From assembly GCA_016795465.1 (NCBI GenBank), contig JAEUHK010000106.1:1-64000 (forward strand): a stretch of 64,000 bases of DNA, read 5' to 3'. The stretch comes from Verrucomicrobiaceae bacterium (GTDB lineage Bacteria; Verrucomicrobiota; Verrucomicrobiia; Verrucomicrobiales; Verrucomicrobiaceae). Below, in pieces: positions 40,620-50,564 of the stretch (its first letter is position 1; each line of letters opens with the position of its first letter). The notes under the pieces were generated by a model. It saw only the letters and a program-made list of their open reading frames with translations. It was not told the origin of the DNA and ran no database searches. Position numbers and translations under genes: made by a program.

Positions 40620-43600
40620 ATGAGACTATCTATATCCCTTCGTTCGCTGTTAGGTGTTGTTGTTTCAATTCTGATGCCGGTGAGTGGATGGGCCACGGAC
40701 CCGACTCTGGACCCGGCTTTCACGACGACGATCAGCCCGGGGATCACGCCGGATTCGTATCCATCCTTCAGCGGAGGCACGGGCGCGGTGAATGCGGTCG
40801 CGTTGCAGTCGGATGGGAAAATCATCGTGGGCGGGAATGTGTCGCGATATCAGGCTCCGCCCGCAGGTTCGGCGATGACATCGCTGAAGCGGTTGAATGC
40901 GGACGGCACCTTTGACTCGGGTTTCAATGCGTTCGCCTCGACGCTGGCGGACACGCAGGGCCAGACGGAGGTGAACAAGATCCTCGTGGTCGGTGGCGAC
41001 AAAATGTATGTCGGCGGTGTGTTCCAAAGCTACCAGAGCACCTCGCGCAGCGGCATCATGCGGCTGAATGCGGATGGATCGCTCGACACGGGCTTCGATC
41101 TCGGCGGCGTGTCGAACAGCGTTGCCTTTGGCGTGCGATTCGTGCTGGCCATCGCGGAGCAAACGGATGGCAAGGTGCTCGTCGGCGGTGCTTTCAACCG
41201 CATGACCTCCGGCAGTGTGTTCAGCGCAGCGAATTTTTTCCGCGTGAATAGCGATGGCACGCGCGACACGGCGTTTTGCAACAACGTGAATGCCTCGCTG
41301 GTGAACAGCAACGCGGTGCAGGACATCGCGGTGCTGCCGGATGGCAAAATCCTCGTCGCGGGCGCGGCCTACAAGCCGGGTGGCGGCAACATTCCGCTTC
41401 TGGTGCGCCTGAATGCCGACGGCACGCTCGACACCTCCTTCACCGCGAATTGGGCGCTCGAGTATGGCGACATCGACGAGCTGCTGGTGCTGCCTGACGG
41501 CCGCATTTTGATCGGCGGTGATTTCACCTTTCCCGGGACGACGGCGAACCTGAATTTCGCGTGCTTGAATGCGAGCGGCAGCGTGAACACGGCCTTCATG
41601 GCGAATGTGGGCAGCGGGCCGAATGGCTGGACCGGTGGTGAGCTCGCGCTGCAGCCGGACGGCACGATTTTGGTCGGTGGTATCTTCAATCGCTGGAACA
41701 ACCAGCCGCGGGCCTCGATCGCGCGGCTGAATGCGGATGGCACGCTGGACGCGGCGCTGGCGGTGCCGCCCTACACGCTGGTGCAGGGTCAGTATCTCAC
41801 GCACACCTATTCCTTTGCGGTGCAGCCGGATGGCAAGCTCGTGATCGGCGGCTGGTTTGACCACATCATCGACACGGCGGTGGAAAGCTACAATCTGGCG
41901 CGCATCACGAATGAATACGCGCCGGGACAGCCGGGCACGCTGCGCATGGTGTCCGCGACGCGATTGACGGCGGAGAATGCGGGCACAGTGGAGCTCTCGG
42001 TTTCGCGTTTCACCGGACTGACGGGCGCGGTGGGCGTTTCTTATTCGATCACGGCAGGCTCCGCGGTGGAAGGCACGGACTACACGGCGGTGAGCGGCAC
42101 GCTGAACTGGGCGGATGGCGATGGCAGCCTGAAAACGATCACGGTGCCGATTTTGCAGGACGCAGCGCAGGATGGCGCGCGCACGTTCACCGTGACGCTG
42201 AGTTCGCCGACGGGCGGTGCCTTCCTGCCGGGCGCGGGCACGTCCACGCTGGTCACGATCCTCGATGACGATGCCTTGCCATTCATCACGCTGAATCCGC
42301 AGGCGGTCAGTTTGGAGCAAGGCGCCAGCTTCACGCTGCGCACGGCCTTTGACAGCGTGCTGAGCGCCACGGTGAAGTGGCAGATCGACACCGGCTCCGG
42401 CTTCACGGACATCCCCGGTGCCACGAGCACCACTTACACCGTCACCAATGCCAGCGCGGCGACGCACGCGGGCACGTATCGCGCGGTGGTGACGAATGCG
42501 AACGGCTTCACGAATAGCGGCACCGCGGTGGTGTCGATCTCGATCCCCGCAGGCTCCATCGTGAATGCGTTCGCGCCGGGCTCGGGCACACCCATCGTGA
42601 CCACCGCACACGGGGTGAGCATCGACAGCGCCGGGCGCTACTTGATGCTCTCCACAACGGCGCTGCGTCGCCTGGGCACGGATGGTGTTTTGGAGCCCAC
42701 CACGAGCTTTGGCATCAATGTGAGCGGCGGCACGTCGGTGCTGGCCATGCCGGACGGACGGGCGATCGTCGCGGGCAATCTTTCCATCCCCTACACACAC
42801 CTGCCGAGCAACACGACCTCGAATCTCAGCACCCGAATTTTCCGCGTCAACAATGACGCCACCGGCACCATCGACTCCACGTGGTCGGTGTTTGTGAACG
42901 GGCCGGTCACCGCGCTGGCGCTCGGTAACTCGGCTAAATTCTACGTCGGCACCTCCGCTGCGGCGACTTCCACGAACGGCATCCAGCGTTTCAACGCCGA
43001 TGGCACGACCGACGCGACCTGGGTGCCCACCGTGAACACGATCGCCGCAGGCACAGGCGCTACGGTGGTGCTCATCCGTGAATTGGCAGATGGCAAAGTG
43101 CTCATCAGCCATCGCCACGGCAGCACCGCCAGCGGAACCTACCGGCTGACGCGCCTGAACTCCAACGGGACCATCGACACGACGTTTGGCACGAATGGCA
43201 ACATCGACTTTGGCACCAGCAACTGGGTGAACGGCCTCGATGTGCTGCCGGATGGCCGCCTCGCGGTGTCGGCTCGGTTTAACACGGACTTCTTCACGCC
43301 GGGGCAGCGTTACCTGGCCATCCTGAATGCGGACGGCACCCGCGACACCACGTTTCAGTTCGCCACGGGAGTTCTGAATGGGAATCCCAACGGCGTGATC
43401 TATCGCGATGGCCGTTTGTTTGTGTTTGGGGCTTTCACCACGGTGAATGGCAACACGCAGGCCGGGGTGATGCGGGTGAATCTCGATGGCTCCATCGACA
43501 GCAGCTTCTCCGCTGGCACAGGCATCGCGGGCGGCGCGGTTTCGGTGAATGCGGCACGTTACACCACCTCGGGCGAGATTTTCATCGCGGGCGGATTCAC

Positions 43601-46600
43601 CTCTTATAAAGGCGTCGCGCGGAATTCCGCCGCGCTGATCGTGGGGAACCCGCAAATCGGCACGCTGGGCTTTGCGCCGCCGCGTGTGACCACACTGGAA
43701 GAGGCTGCGACGCTCACGCTGACGCTGAAACGCTACGGCGACAGCACGCAGGCCGCATCCATCGACTGGACGACCGTGGACGGCACCGCGACCGCCGGTG
43801 TGGACTATGTGGCCGCGAATGGCACCGCCACCTGGGCCGCGGGCGACTCCGCTGACAAAACGATCACCATCACCAAGCTCAACAATGCCGCCATTCACGC
43901 GAATCGTGTCTTCACCATCGCGCTGAGCAATCCAAGCGGCCCTGCGGGCGCTGGAGCACCGGCGACGGTCACTTTGATCGACGATGACACGCCTGTGACG
44001 ATCAACACGCAGCCCGTGGCCTCCACGGCGTTGTATGAATCACAGGCGCTCACGCTCAGTGTGGCCGCCACGAGCCCCTCCGCGCTGTCTTATCAATGGT
44101 ATCTCAATGGCGTGGCCATCAGCGGAGCCACTTCGGCGACTTACAGTGTGCCTGCGGCTCTGTTGGCGAATGGTGGCGTGTATCATGTGCGCGTGACGAA
44201 TGCCTCCGGCACGTATTTGAGCACGCCGTCGCTCGTCTCGGTGCGTCCGCAGCCCGGCAGGCCCGCGGCAGGGCAGGCGACGCTCGGACGTCCGGCCTTC
44301 GGTTCCGCGCCGACTGGCATCGTCGTCGGAAATGATGGTCATGCTTACATTGGCGGTTCATTCACGGCGAACGCCGTCGCGAATGTGCCGCAGTCCTACC
44401 TCATCCGCGTGAAACCGGACGGCAGCACGGACACCAGCTACACCTACGCGCCCGGCGCGAACATCACCGCGATGGCGAAGCAGTCCGATGGCAAAATCTT
44501 GATCGCAGGCTCCTTCACCGGCCGCGTGCGCCGTCTGAATGCCGACGGCACCGTCGATACCGCGTTCACCACGGCGCTTGGCAGTTCCATCCCGGCGGTG
44601 CAGATCAATGACTTCGCCTTCGACTCGCTCGGTCGCATTTATTTGGGCGGAGCGTCCTATCTCGCACGCCTGAGCTCGACTGGAGCGATCGATTCCGGCT
44701 ACGCACCGGCCGTGAACAACACGGTGCTCGCCCTCGCGGTGCAGCCGGATGACAAACTCATCGTCGCCGGCTTTTTCACCTCGCTGGCTGGCTCGGCTGC
44801 CTCGCGCCTCGGCCGCTTGAACACGGATGGCACGCGTGATGCCGCCTACACCGGCTCGCTTGGCGGCACCACGACGCCGAATGACCTGCTCGTGCTCGCG
44901 GATGGACGTGTGCTGCTCGCCATGGGCGGCACCACCACGCTCATCGAGCTCTCCAACACCGGCTCGCAGATCTCCAACATCGCGGGCACCGATCAGGTCT
45001 TCCAGATCGCGCAGGCGCCCGGCGGCAAAATTCTCGCCACACGCACCGGCACCTCGGGCACGGGCCGTGTCTTCCGTTTGCTCGGCACGAATCCGTTCCC
45101 GACTCCCGGCTCCAACGATGGTGACAGCACCTTCTCCATCGGCACCGGGCCGGATGCGGATGCACGTGTGCTCACCGTGGCACCGGATGGCTCGGTTTGG
45201 ATCGCGGGGCTGTTTTCTTCCTTCAACAGCGTCGCCACAAGTGGAGTGGTGCGTCTGAATGGCGATCCACTCACGCCCGGCATTGTCACGCAACCAGCCA
45301 CCACCGGCGTCGCGCCTGGAGACACGGCGTATCTCGGTGTCGGCACCTTTGGCAGCGGCTTGACCTTCCAGTGGTTCAAAAACGGATCGCCGCTGAGCGA
45401 TGGAGGAAACGTCTCCGGAGCCACCACGGCCGTTTTGACGCTCAGCAACGCCACCACGGCCGATGACGCCGATTACACCGTGCAAGTCACCGGCGCGACC
45501 ACGCTCACTTCCGCTGTGGCGCATGTTTATGTGCTCGGAGCGCCCGTGGTGCATGCGCCGCCGGTCGCGACGACGATTTACGCGGGCCAAAACACCTCGC
45601 TCAGCGCTCAAGTGTATGCGCAGGCACCCGCGACGTATGTTTGGAGGCGCGATGGCGTCATCGTGACCGATGGCGGCCGCATCAGCGGTGCCACGACGGC
45701 CACACTGACCTTCACCGGCGCTCTCGCGACCGATACTGGCAGCTACACGCTCACCGTGACGAACGGACTCGGCACTGCGACGACCACGCCGGTCTTCCAA
45801 CTCGTGCGCCCCGTGCCGCATGAACGCGTGCCCGCGCTCGGCAATCTCGCCGCGAGTGCGCAGGTCATGGCGTTTCACGCATTGCCGGACGGGCGCATGC
45901 TCGTCGCTGGCATCTCACAGATGAATTTCAACGGCGGCGCAGGCAGCACGAGCAACAACAACACCTCGCTCGCCCTTGTGAAGCCCGATGGCACCTATGA
46001 CACGAATCCGAACGTGCTCGCGAATGGCAGCATCAACGCCCTCGCGCGTCAAAACGACGGCAAATGGCTCATCGGCGGCAATTTCATCTCCGTGAACGGA
46101 ATCCCGCGCAACCGCATCGCCCGCCTGAATGCCGATTTCACGCTGGATGCCACGTTTGACGCCGGAACCGGCCCCAACAGCCAGGTGAGCACTTTTGGCA
46201 TCGACAGCACCACGGGCAAAATTTACGTCGGAGGCATGTTCACGCAGTGGAACGGCAGCAGCGGCGCAGGAAGGCAGAATCTCGCCCGCCTGAATGCCGA
46301 TGGCACGCTCGACACCGCTTTCAGCCTGTCCGTGACGCAAGCTGTCTCGCGCATCCTGACGCTGCCGAATGGCGATTTCCTCTTCACGGGCAACAACATC
46401 AGCGTTCAGCGCATCACCGCGGCCGGAGCCGTCGTCGGAGGCTTCAGCGGCCCGTTTGGCGTGGGACTCGATCTCGCGCTGACACCGGACGGCACGCAAT
46501 TTTACGTCGCCTGGTCAGGTTCGCCGTTCCTCGGCCGCTACTCGCTCAGCACCGGCACGCAGGACTCCTTCAACGCCGCGTTGAACAACAACGTCGGCAA

Positions 46601-48824
46601 CGTGGCCGTGCAGGCGGATGGAAAAATCGTCCTCAATGGTGGATTCAACCTGCCGAACTCCTCGCCGCTGCGTTTGCTGCCGAATGGCTCGGTCGATCCG
46701 CTCTTCACGCGCTCAAACGCGCTCATGGCCACGGTCACGGCGCTCGCGATTCAGCCCTCCGGCCGCATCTGGCTCGGCGGCACCTTCAATCAAACCTACG
46801 GCCCCGCCACGGCCACACGACTGCTCGTTTTGAATGGCGATCTGCCCGCGCTGGCCTTTGAGGGCCATCCCGTCACCGCGCAGGTCGAGGGCGGTCAAAC
46901 CGCCACCTTCACCGCGAGTGTAGCAGCCGCTTCACCCGTGACCTGGCAGTGGTTCAAAGGCAGCACGCCGCTGAGCAATGGCGGACGCGTCTCTGGAGCC
47001 ACAAGTGCCACTTTGAGCATCGCGAACGTCATCCCCGGCGATGAAGGTTTGTATCACGTCGAGGCCACCAGCACCGTTTCCGGCACCATTTCGTCCGTGG
47101 ATGCCGAATTGATCTACCTCGGTGCTCCCGAGGTGCTCACCGCGCCACTCGGCGGCGTTTCCGAAATCGGAATCAGCCGCACACTCAGTGTGCAGGCCCG
47201 TGGAGCGGCCACTTTGACGTATCAGTGGTTCAAAGGCACGAGCAGCAGCGCCATCGCGGACATTTCCGGTGCCACGAGCGCCAGCTACACGCTCGCCACG
47301 CCCACGCTCGCCGATACCGCCTACTACGGCGTGCGCATCACGAACGGTCTCGGCATGGTCACCACCACGCCGGTGCTCGTCACCTTCGCCAGCTATGCGT
47401 CCAGCCTTGCGGCGGTCACGCTACCGGCGTTTGGAAGTCAGGTGAACGATGTGATCCCGCTCGCGGATGGATTCATCGCTGTGGGGCTCTTCAGCAATGT
47501 CACGCCCGTGGGCGGCTTCTCCACCACGCGTCGTGGTCTGGCCCGCTTCAACAGCGCGGGAGCTTTGGACACCAATTTCCCGCAGGGCAGCGCCGCCGGC
47601 GTCGCGATCAACGACATCGTGCGCGACTCACTGGGCCGTTTCATCTTCATCGGGAACTACGTGCAGCTCGCCACCACCGGCGGCAACGTCACGCGCAACA
47701 GCATCGCCCGCATCGACTCCGCCGGCGCGCTGGACACCGGCTTCAACAGCCCGCTCAGCGCGGCGCTCACCAATCTGAACGTGGTCACGGTTGATGCCTC
47801 CGACAACGTCCTCGTCGGTGGTGGCTTCACGAACTTCGCCGGTGCGACGGGCGCGAATTACCTCGTGCGGTTGAATGCGGCCGATGGCACGCGCGATACG
47901 GGCTTCACCGCCGCGGTGAGCAGCAACGTGAACTGCGTGCACGTGCTCTCCGATGGCAAATTGCTCGTCGGAACCAGCAGCGGGATCGTGCGACTGAATG
48001 CGAACGGCACTGCGGACGGCACCTTCGCTTACAGCGGCGGTCTGGTCGTCACCTCGATTGCGCCGGTGCCATCCTCGACCGATTTCATCATCGGCGGCAG
48101 CAGTGGCGGCATGCAGCGCATCACGGCAAACGGCACGCTGGTCACGCCATGGCCTGCCACAGGCACAGCGGCCAGTTCGGGCGTCACGGAACTGCTCGCA
48201 GTGAATGGCGGCTACTTCATCGGCGGCTCGTTCCTCTTCTACAACAGCACCACGGCGAATTACCTGACGCTGCTGAATAGCAACGGCACGCTGAACACGC
48301 CCTTCGCCGCTGCTTCCGCCAGCGGGTTTAACAGCACGGTGAACAGCCTCGCGCAGGACGGCCTCGGCCGCGTGTGGGTCGGTGGTGCCTTCAGCACCTA
48401 TCGCGGCGTCAATACCAGCCGCGTCGTCGTTCTCAACGGCGTGGACAACATCCCCGCCGATCCCGGTGCTCCTGTGGACAACTTTGTGACCTTCCTCAAC
48501 AACGCTGCCGTGCCCGTCGGGCAGCAGGGCTATCTTGACGATCCGGATGGAGACGGCCTCAGCAACCTCCTCGAATATGCCCTCGATCTCTCCCCGATGA
48601 TCAGCAGTCCTCAAATCCAAGGCGTGGCTGCACCACCCCTGTTCACCTACACGTATCGCCGCGTCAGGCCCGAGGTCACCTACGTCGTCGAAGCCTCCTA
48701 CGATCTCATCAACTGGAGTCCCGTCGGAGTAGATCAAGGCATGCCGCTGCCCGATGGCACCACCACGGCCAGCATTCCGTTTTCAGGGCCGCCCCGTTTC
48801 CTTCATTTGAAGGTCACCCGCTGA
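40620..48824 (+). CDS. Giant secreted delta-60/Calx-beta/Ig repeat protein
   Basis: 2734 residues from ATG 40620, with a signal peptide (MRLSISLRSLLGVVVSILMPVSGWA). Five blocks of delta-60 repeats (units like LQSDGKIIVGG...RLNADGTLDTAF) occupy about 30-440, 640-1010, 1215-1550, 1730-2075 and 2260-2610. Between them are Calx-beta domains (about 440-550 and 1010-1123, each ending in a DDD calcium motif) and Ig-like domains (about 553-640, 1125-1210, 1550-1727, 2077-2257). A DPDGDGLSNLLEYAL calcium-loop segment near 2640 precedes the C-terminal domain common to verrucomicrobial surface proteins. Likely exported, calcium-stabilised surface or matrix protein; adhesion is a guess. Confidence 0.92.
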   Translation: MRLSISLRSLLGVVVSILMPVSGWATDPTLDPAFTTTISPGITPDSYPSFSGGTGAVNAVALQSDGKIIVGGNVSRYQAPPAGSAMTSLKRLNADGTFDSGFNAFASTLADTQGQTEVNKILVVGGDKMYVGGVFQSYQSTSRSGIMRLNADGSLDTGFDLGGVSNSVAFGVRFVLAIAEQTDGKVLVGGAFNRMTSGSVFSAANFFRVNSDGTRDTAFCNNVNASLVNSNAVQDIAVLPDGKILVAGAAYKPGGGNIPLLVRLNADGTLDTSFTANWALEYGDIDELLVLPDGRILIGGDFTFPGTTANLNFACLNASGSVNTAFMANVGSGPNGWTGGELALQPDGTILVGGIFNRWNNQPRASIARLNADGTLDAALAVPPYTLVQGQYLTHTYSFAVQPDGKLVIGGWFDHIIDTAVESYNLARITNEYAPGQPGTLRMVSATRLTAENAGTVELSVSRFTGLTGAVGVSYSITAGSAVEGTDYTAVSGTLNWADGDGSLKTITVPILQDAAQDGARTFTVTLSSPTGGAFLPGAGTSTLVTILDDDALPFITLNPQAVSLEQGASFTLRTAFDSVLSATVKWQIDTGSGFTDIPGATSTTYTVTNASAATHAGTYRAVVTNANGFTNSGTAVVSISIPAGSIVNAFAPGSGTPIVTTAHGVSIDSAGRYLMLSTTALRRLGTDGVLEPTTSFGINVSGGTSVLAMPDGRAIVAGNLSIPYTHLPSNTTSNLSTRIFRVNNDATGTIDSTWSVFVNGPVTALALGNSAKFYVGTSAAATSTNGIQRFNADGTTDATWVPTVNTIAAGTGATVVLIRELADGKVLISHRHGSTASGTYRLTRLNSNGTIDTTFGTNGNIDFGTSNWVNGLDVLPDGRLAVSARFNTDFFTPGQRYLAILNADGTRDTTFQFATGVLNGNPNGVIYRDGRLFVFGAFTTVNGNTQAGVMRVNLDGSIDSSFSAGTGIAGGAVSVNAARYTTSGEIFIAGGFTSYKGVARNSAALIVGNPQIGTLGFAPPRVTTLEEAATLTLTLKRYGDSTQAASIDWTTVDGTATAGVDYVAANGTATWAAGDSADKTITITKLNNAAIHANRVFTIALSNPSGPAGAGAPATVTLIDDDTPVTINTQPVASTALYESQALTLSVAATSPSALSYQWYLNGVAISGATSATYSVPAALLANGGVYHVRVTNASGTYLSTPSLVSVRPQPGRPAAGQATLGRPAFGSAPTGIVVGNDGHAYIGGSFTANAVANVPQSYLIRVKPDGSTDTSYTYAPGANITAMAKQSDGKILIAGSFTGRVRRLNADGTVDTAFTTALGSSIPAVQINDFAFDSLGRIYLGGASYLARLSSTGAIDSGYAPAVNNTVLALAVQPDDKLIVAGFFTSLAGSAASRLGRLNTDGTRDAAYTGSLGGTTTPNDLLVLADGRVLLAMGGTTTLIELSNTGSQISNIAGTDQVFQIAQAPGGKILATRTGTSGTGRVFRLLGTNPFPTPGSNDGDSTFSIGTGPDADARVLTVAPDGSVWIAGLFSSFNSVATSGVVRLNGDPLTPGIVTQPATTGVAPGDTAYLGVGTFGSGLTFQWFKNGSPLSDGGNVSGATTAVLTLSNATTADDADYTVQVTGATTLTSAVAHVYVLGAPVVHAPPVATTIYAGQNTSLSAQVYAQAPATYVWRRDGVIVTDGGRISGATTATLTFTGALATDTGSYTLTVTNGLGTATTTPVFQLVRPVPHERVPALGNLAASAQVMAFHALPDGRMLVAGISQMNFNGGAGSTSNNNTSLALVKPDGTYDTNPNVLANGSINALARQNDGKWLIGGNFISVNGIPRNRIARLNADFTLDATFDAGTGPNSQVSTFGIDSTTGKIYVGGMFTQWNGSSGAGRQNLARLNADGTLDTAFSLSVTQAVSRILTLPNGDFLFTGNNISVQRITAAGAVVGGFSGPFGVGLDLALTPDGTQFYVAWSGSPFLGRYSLSTGTQDSFNAALNNNVGNVAVQADGKIVLNGGFNLPNSSPLRLLPNGSVDPLFTRSNALMATVTALAIQPSGRIWLGGTFNQTYGPATATRLLVLNGDLPALAFEGHPVTAQVEGGQTATFTASVAAASPVTWQWFKGSTPLSNGGRVSGATSATLSIANVIPGDEGLYHVEATSTVSGTISSVDAELIYLGAPEVLTAPLGGVSEIGISRTLSVQARGAATLTYQWFKGTSSSAIADISGATSASYTLATPTLADTAYYGVRITNGLGMVTTTPVLVTFASYASSLAAVTLPAFGSQVNDVIPLADGFIAVGLFSNVTPVGGFSTTRRGLARFNSAGALDTNFPQGSAAGVAINDIVRDSLGRFIFIGNYVQLATTGGNVTRNSIARIDSAGALDTGFNSPLSAALTNLNVVTVDASDNVLVGGGFTNFAGATGANYLVRLNAADGTRDTGFTAAVSSNVNCVHVLSDGKLLVGTSSGIVRLNANGTADGTFAYSGGLVVTSIAPVPSSTDFIIGGSSGGMQRITANGTLVTPWPATGTAASSGVTELLAVNGGYFIGGSFLFYNSTTANYLTLLNSNGTLNTPFAAASASGFNSTVNSLAQDGLGRVWVGGAFSTYRGVNTSRVVVLNGVDNIPADPGAPVDNFVTFLNNAAVPVGQQGYLDDPDGDGLSNLLEYALDLSPMISSPQIQGVAAPPLFTYTYRRVRPEVTYVVEASYDLINWSPVGVDQGMPLPDGTTTASIPFSGPPRFLHLKVTR

Positions 48825-48842
48825 ACTCCGGGCCAGATCGGC

Positions 48843-49601
48843 TCACATCCGGCCGATCTGGCAGCTCGTCAGCCCGCCATCAATGACGATGATCTCGCCC
48901 GTGATATAACTCGCGGCCTCTGAGCAAAGAAACGTCACCGCGCCCGCGACGTCATCCGGCGCTCCGACACGCCTCAGCAGAATCTTCTTCTCGTAGTGAT
49001 CGAGCAGCGAGCGGTCCTTCGACTCCATCCACTGCGATGTGAGCGGCGTCTTGATCAAACCGGGGGCAACGCCGTTCACGCGGATGCCATGATCCGCGAG
49101 CGACACCGCGAGCGACTTCGTCAGCATCACGAGCGCCCCTTTGCTCGCGTCATAGGCACAGGAGTCCATCTCACCCTGAAAGCCATTCGTCGAAGACGTG
49201 ATCACGATGCTGCCACCACGGTTTTCGGCCACGAGCCGCTTCGCAAAGGCCTGCGCGGTAAAAAAGGCCGACGCGAGATTGAGCTGCATCGTCTTGTCAA
49301 AACGCTCGCGAGTCATTTCGAGGAACGGCAGGTCAAAGAAGCTGCCCGCATTGCAAACAAGCGTGTCGAGACCGGGTTCCAACTCGAAAGCTTTGTCCAC
49401 GAGCGCCGCCGGTGCGGATGGGTCACATAGGTCACATGAGACGTATGAGGCCCATTCAGGAAGTGTCGCAGGCCTTTCGGCAAGCCCATGGCACACCACG
49501 CCAGCGCCTGCTTCATGCAGCCCATGTGCCATCGCGAGGCCAATGCCTTGTGACGAACCGGTCACAAGGGCGGCGTGGCCATCAAGAGAGAATGCTTTCA
49601 T
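48843..49601 (-). CDS. Short-chain dehydrogenase/reductase
   Basis: 252 residues. The Rossmann motif is GSSQGIG (residues 15-21), NAG lies near 89, and the catalytic Ser-Tyr-Lys set is in ITSSTNGF...YDASKGAL. The end PDDVAGAVTFLCSEAASYITGEIIVIDGG is classical FabG-like. NAD(P)-dependent oxidation or reduction of a small alcohol/ketone. Last gene of the amidohydrolase operon; its start overlaps the preceding gene by 20 bases. Confidence 0.93.
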   Translation of the reverse strand: MKAFSLDGHAALVTGSSQGIGLAMAHGLHEAGAGVVCHGLAERPATLPEWASYVSCDLCDPSAPAALVDKAFELEPGLDTLVCNAGSFFDLPFLEMTRERFDKTMQLNLASAFFTAQAFAKRLVAENRGGSIVITSSTNGFQGEMDSCAYDASKGALVMLTKSLAVSLADHGIRVNGVAPGLIKTPLTSQWMESKDRSLLDHYEKKILLRRVGAPDDVAGAVTFLCSEAASYITGEIIVIDGGLTSCQIGRM

Positions 49602-50556
49602 CGGCGAGCTTCAGATACTTCAGGGTGTTCGTGCAGGTAATGCGCTGGACGGCTTCATCACCGGCGGCGCGGAGGGCTTTCATCTCGGCCTCGTAGGTGC
49701 TGATGAGCTTCACCACCTTGCCGCTGATCTCGGCGGCGTAGCTGTAAAAGGGCGAGTCACTGCCCCAGATGAACTTGTCTGGATACGCGGCGGCGAGATC
49801 GGCAGTCACACGGCCGGGATCGGTGTAATCGCTGTCAAAGCGACGCTCGCGTGGCGCAATGTAGGGGAGGTCATCCACGGCACCGACGCAGTGAATGCAG
49901 TGTGCCGAGTTGTCGAACCACGCGTTCGGCAGCGACTGGATGCGGTCGAGGCATTCTTTGTCGTAGCGGCAGGAATGTGCGGCACAGAAACGGATGTCCG
50001 GATTCGCCTCGGCGATGTCGATGATGTCATGCGCCTGCGCCCAAGGATCATCTTTGGCCACGCTGCTGTGGATGATGAAGGGCACATCCCACTCGCGAGC
50101 GAGGTCGAGGAAGACCTTGCCCTCATCGGCGAGGCATTTGATGAACGACTGGATGATCGTGCTCTGGATTTTGATGCCGTGGAAACGGTATTCGCCGCGC
50201 AGCTTCACCAACTCCTTTGCCTGCGCGTCCGTGTTCCGCATCGGATCGACCATGACGAAGGGCAGGATGCGTTTCCCCTCCTCGGGAAAAAGCTTCTGGC
50301 ACTCATCGAGCAGGCGTTTGTTCTCAAAAGCATAAGGCACCGTTTCGAGGCCACCCTGACCGAATCCAATTTCGCCACTGCGAAACTTCGTCACGTCCAT
50401 CGCCGCGTAGCTGACGAAGGGAAACGCGATCCAGTGAGTGATGCCGAGCGTTCCACCCTCATGCTGCATCTGCACGAGCTGCTGCGAGTAGGGAAAGTCG
50501 CCGTGCAGGTAAAACAGCAGGTCGGCGCCGAGGTGATTGTGGCAGTCAATGAGCAT
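49582..50556 (-). CDS. Amidohydrolase-2-family metal hydrolase
   Basis: 324 residues from ATG 50556 (TTG 50568 is an alternative). DCHNHLG at the start gives the two metal-binding His; IIHSSV, FCAAHSCRYD and FIWGSDSPFY follow the amidohydrolase_2 order with the final Asp. Such enzymes are hydrolases, decarboxylases or lactonases acting on small metabolites. It starts 9 bases after the stop of the upstream fusion gene, whose N-terminal domain is of the same superfamily. Confidence 0.88.
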   Translation of the reverse strand: MLIDCHNHLGADLLFYLHGDFPYSQQLVQMQHEGGTLGITHWIAFPFVSYAAMDVTKFRSGEIGFGQGGLETVPYAFENKRLLDECQKLFPEEGKRILPFVMVDPMRNTDAQAKELVKLRGEYRFHGIKIQSTIIQSFIKCLADEGKVFLDLAREWDVPFIIHSSVAKDDPWAQAHDIIDIAEANPDIRFCAAHSCRYDKECLDRIQSLPNAWFDNSAHCIHCVGAVDDLPYIAPRERRFDSDYTDPGRVTADLAAAYPDKFIWGSDSPFYSYAAEISGKVVKLISTYEAEMKALRAAGDEAVQRITCTNTLKYLKLADESILS

Positions 50557-50564
50557 GATGGAAG

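Noticed and set aside
40665..43898. A 1,077-codon open frame on the minus strand
   Set aside because: Antisense to the delta-60 repeat gene. Its apparent repeats mirror those of the real protein, and it has no signal peptide or known domain.
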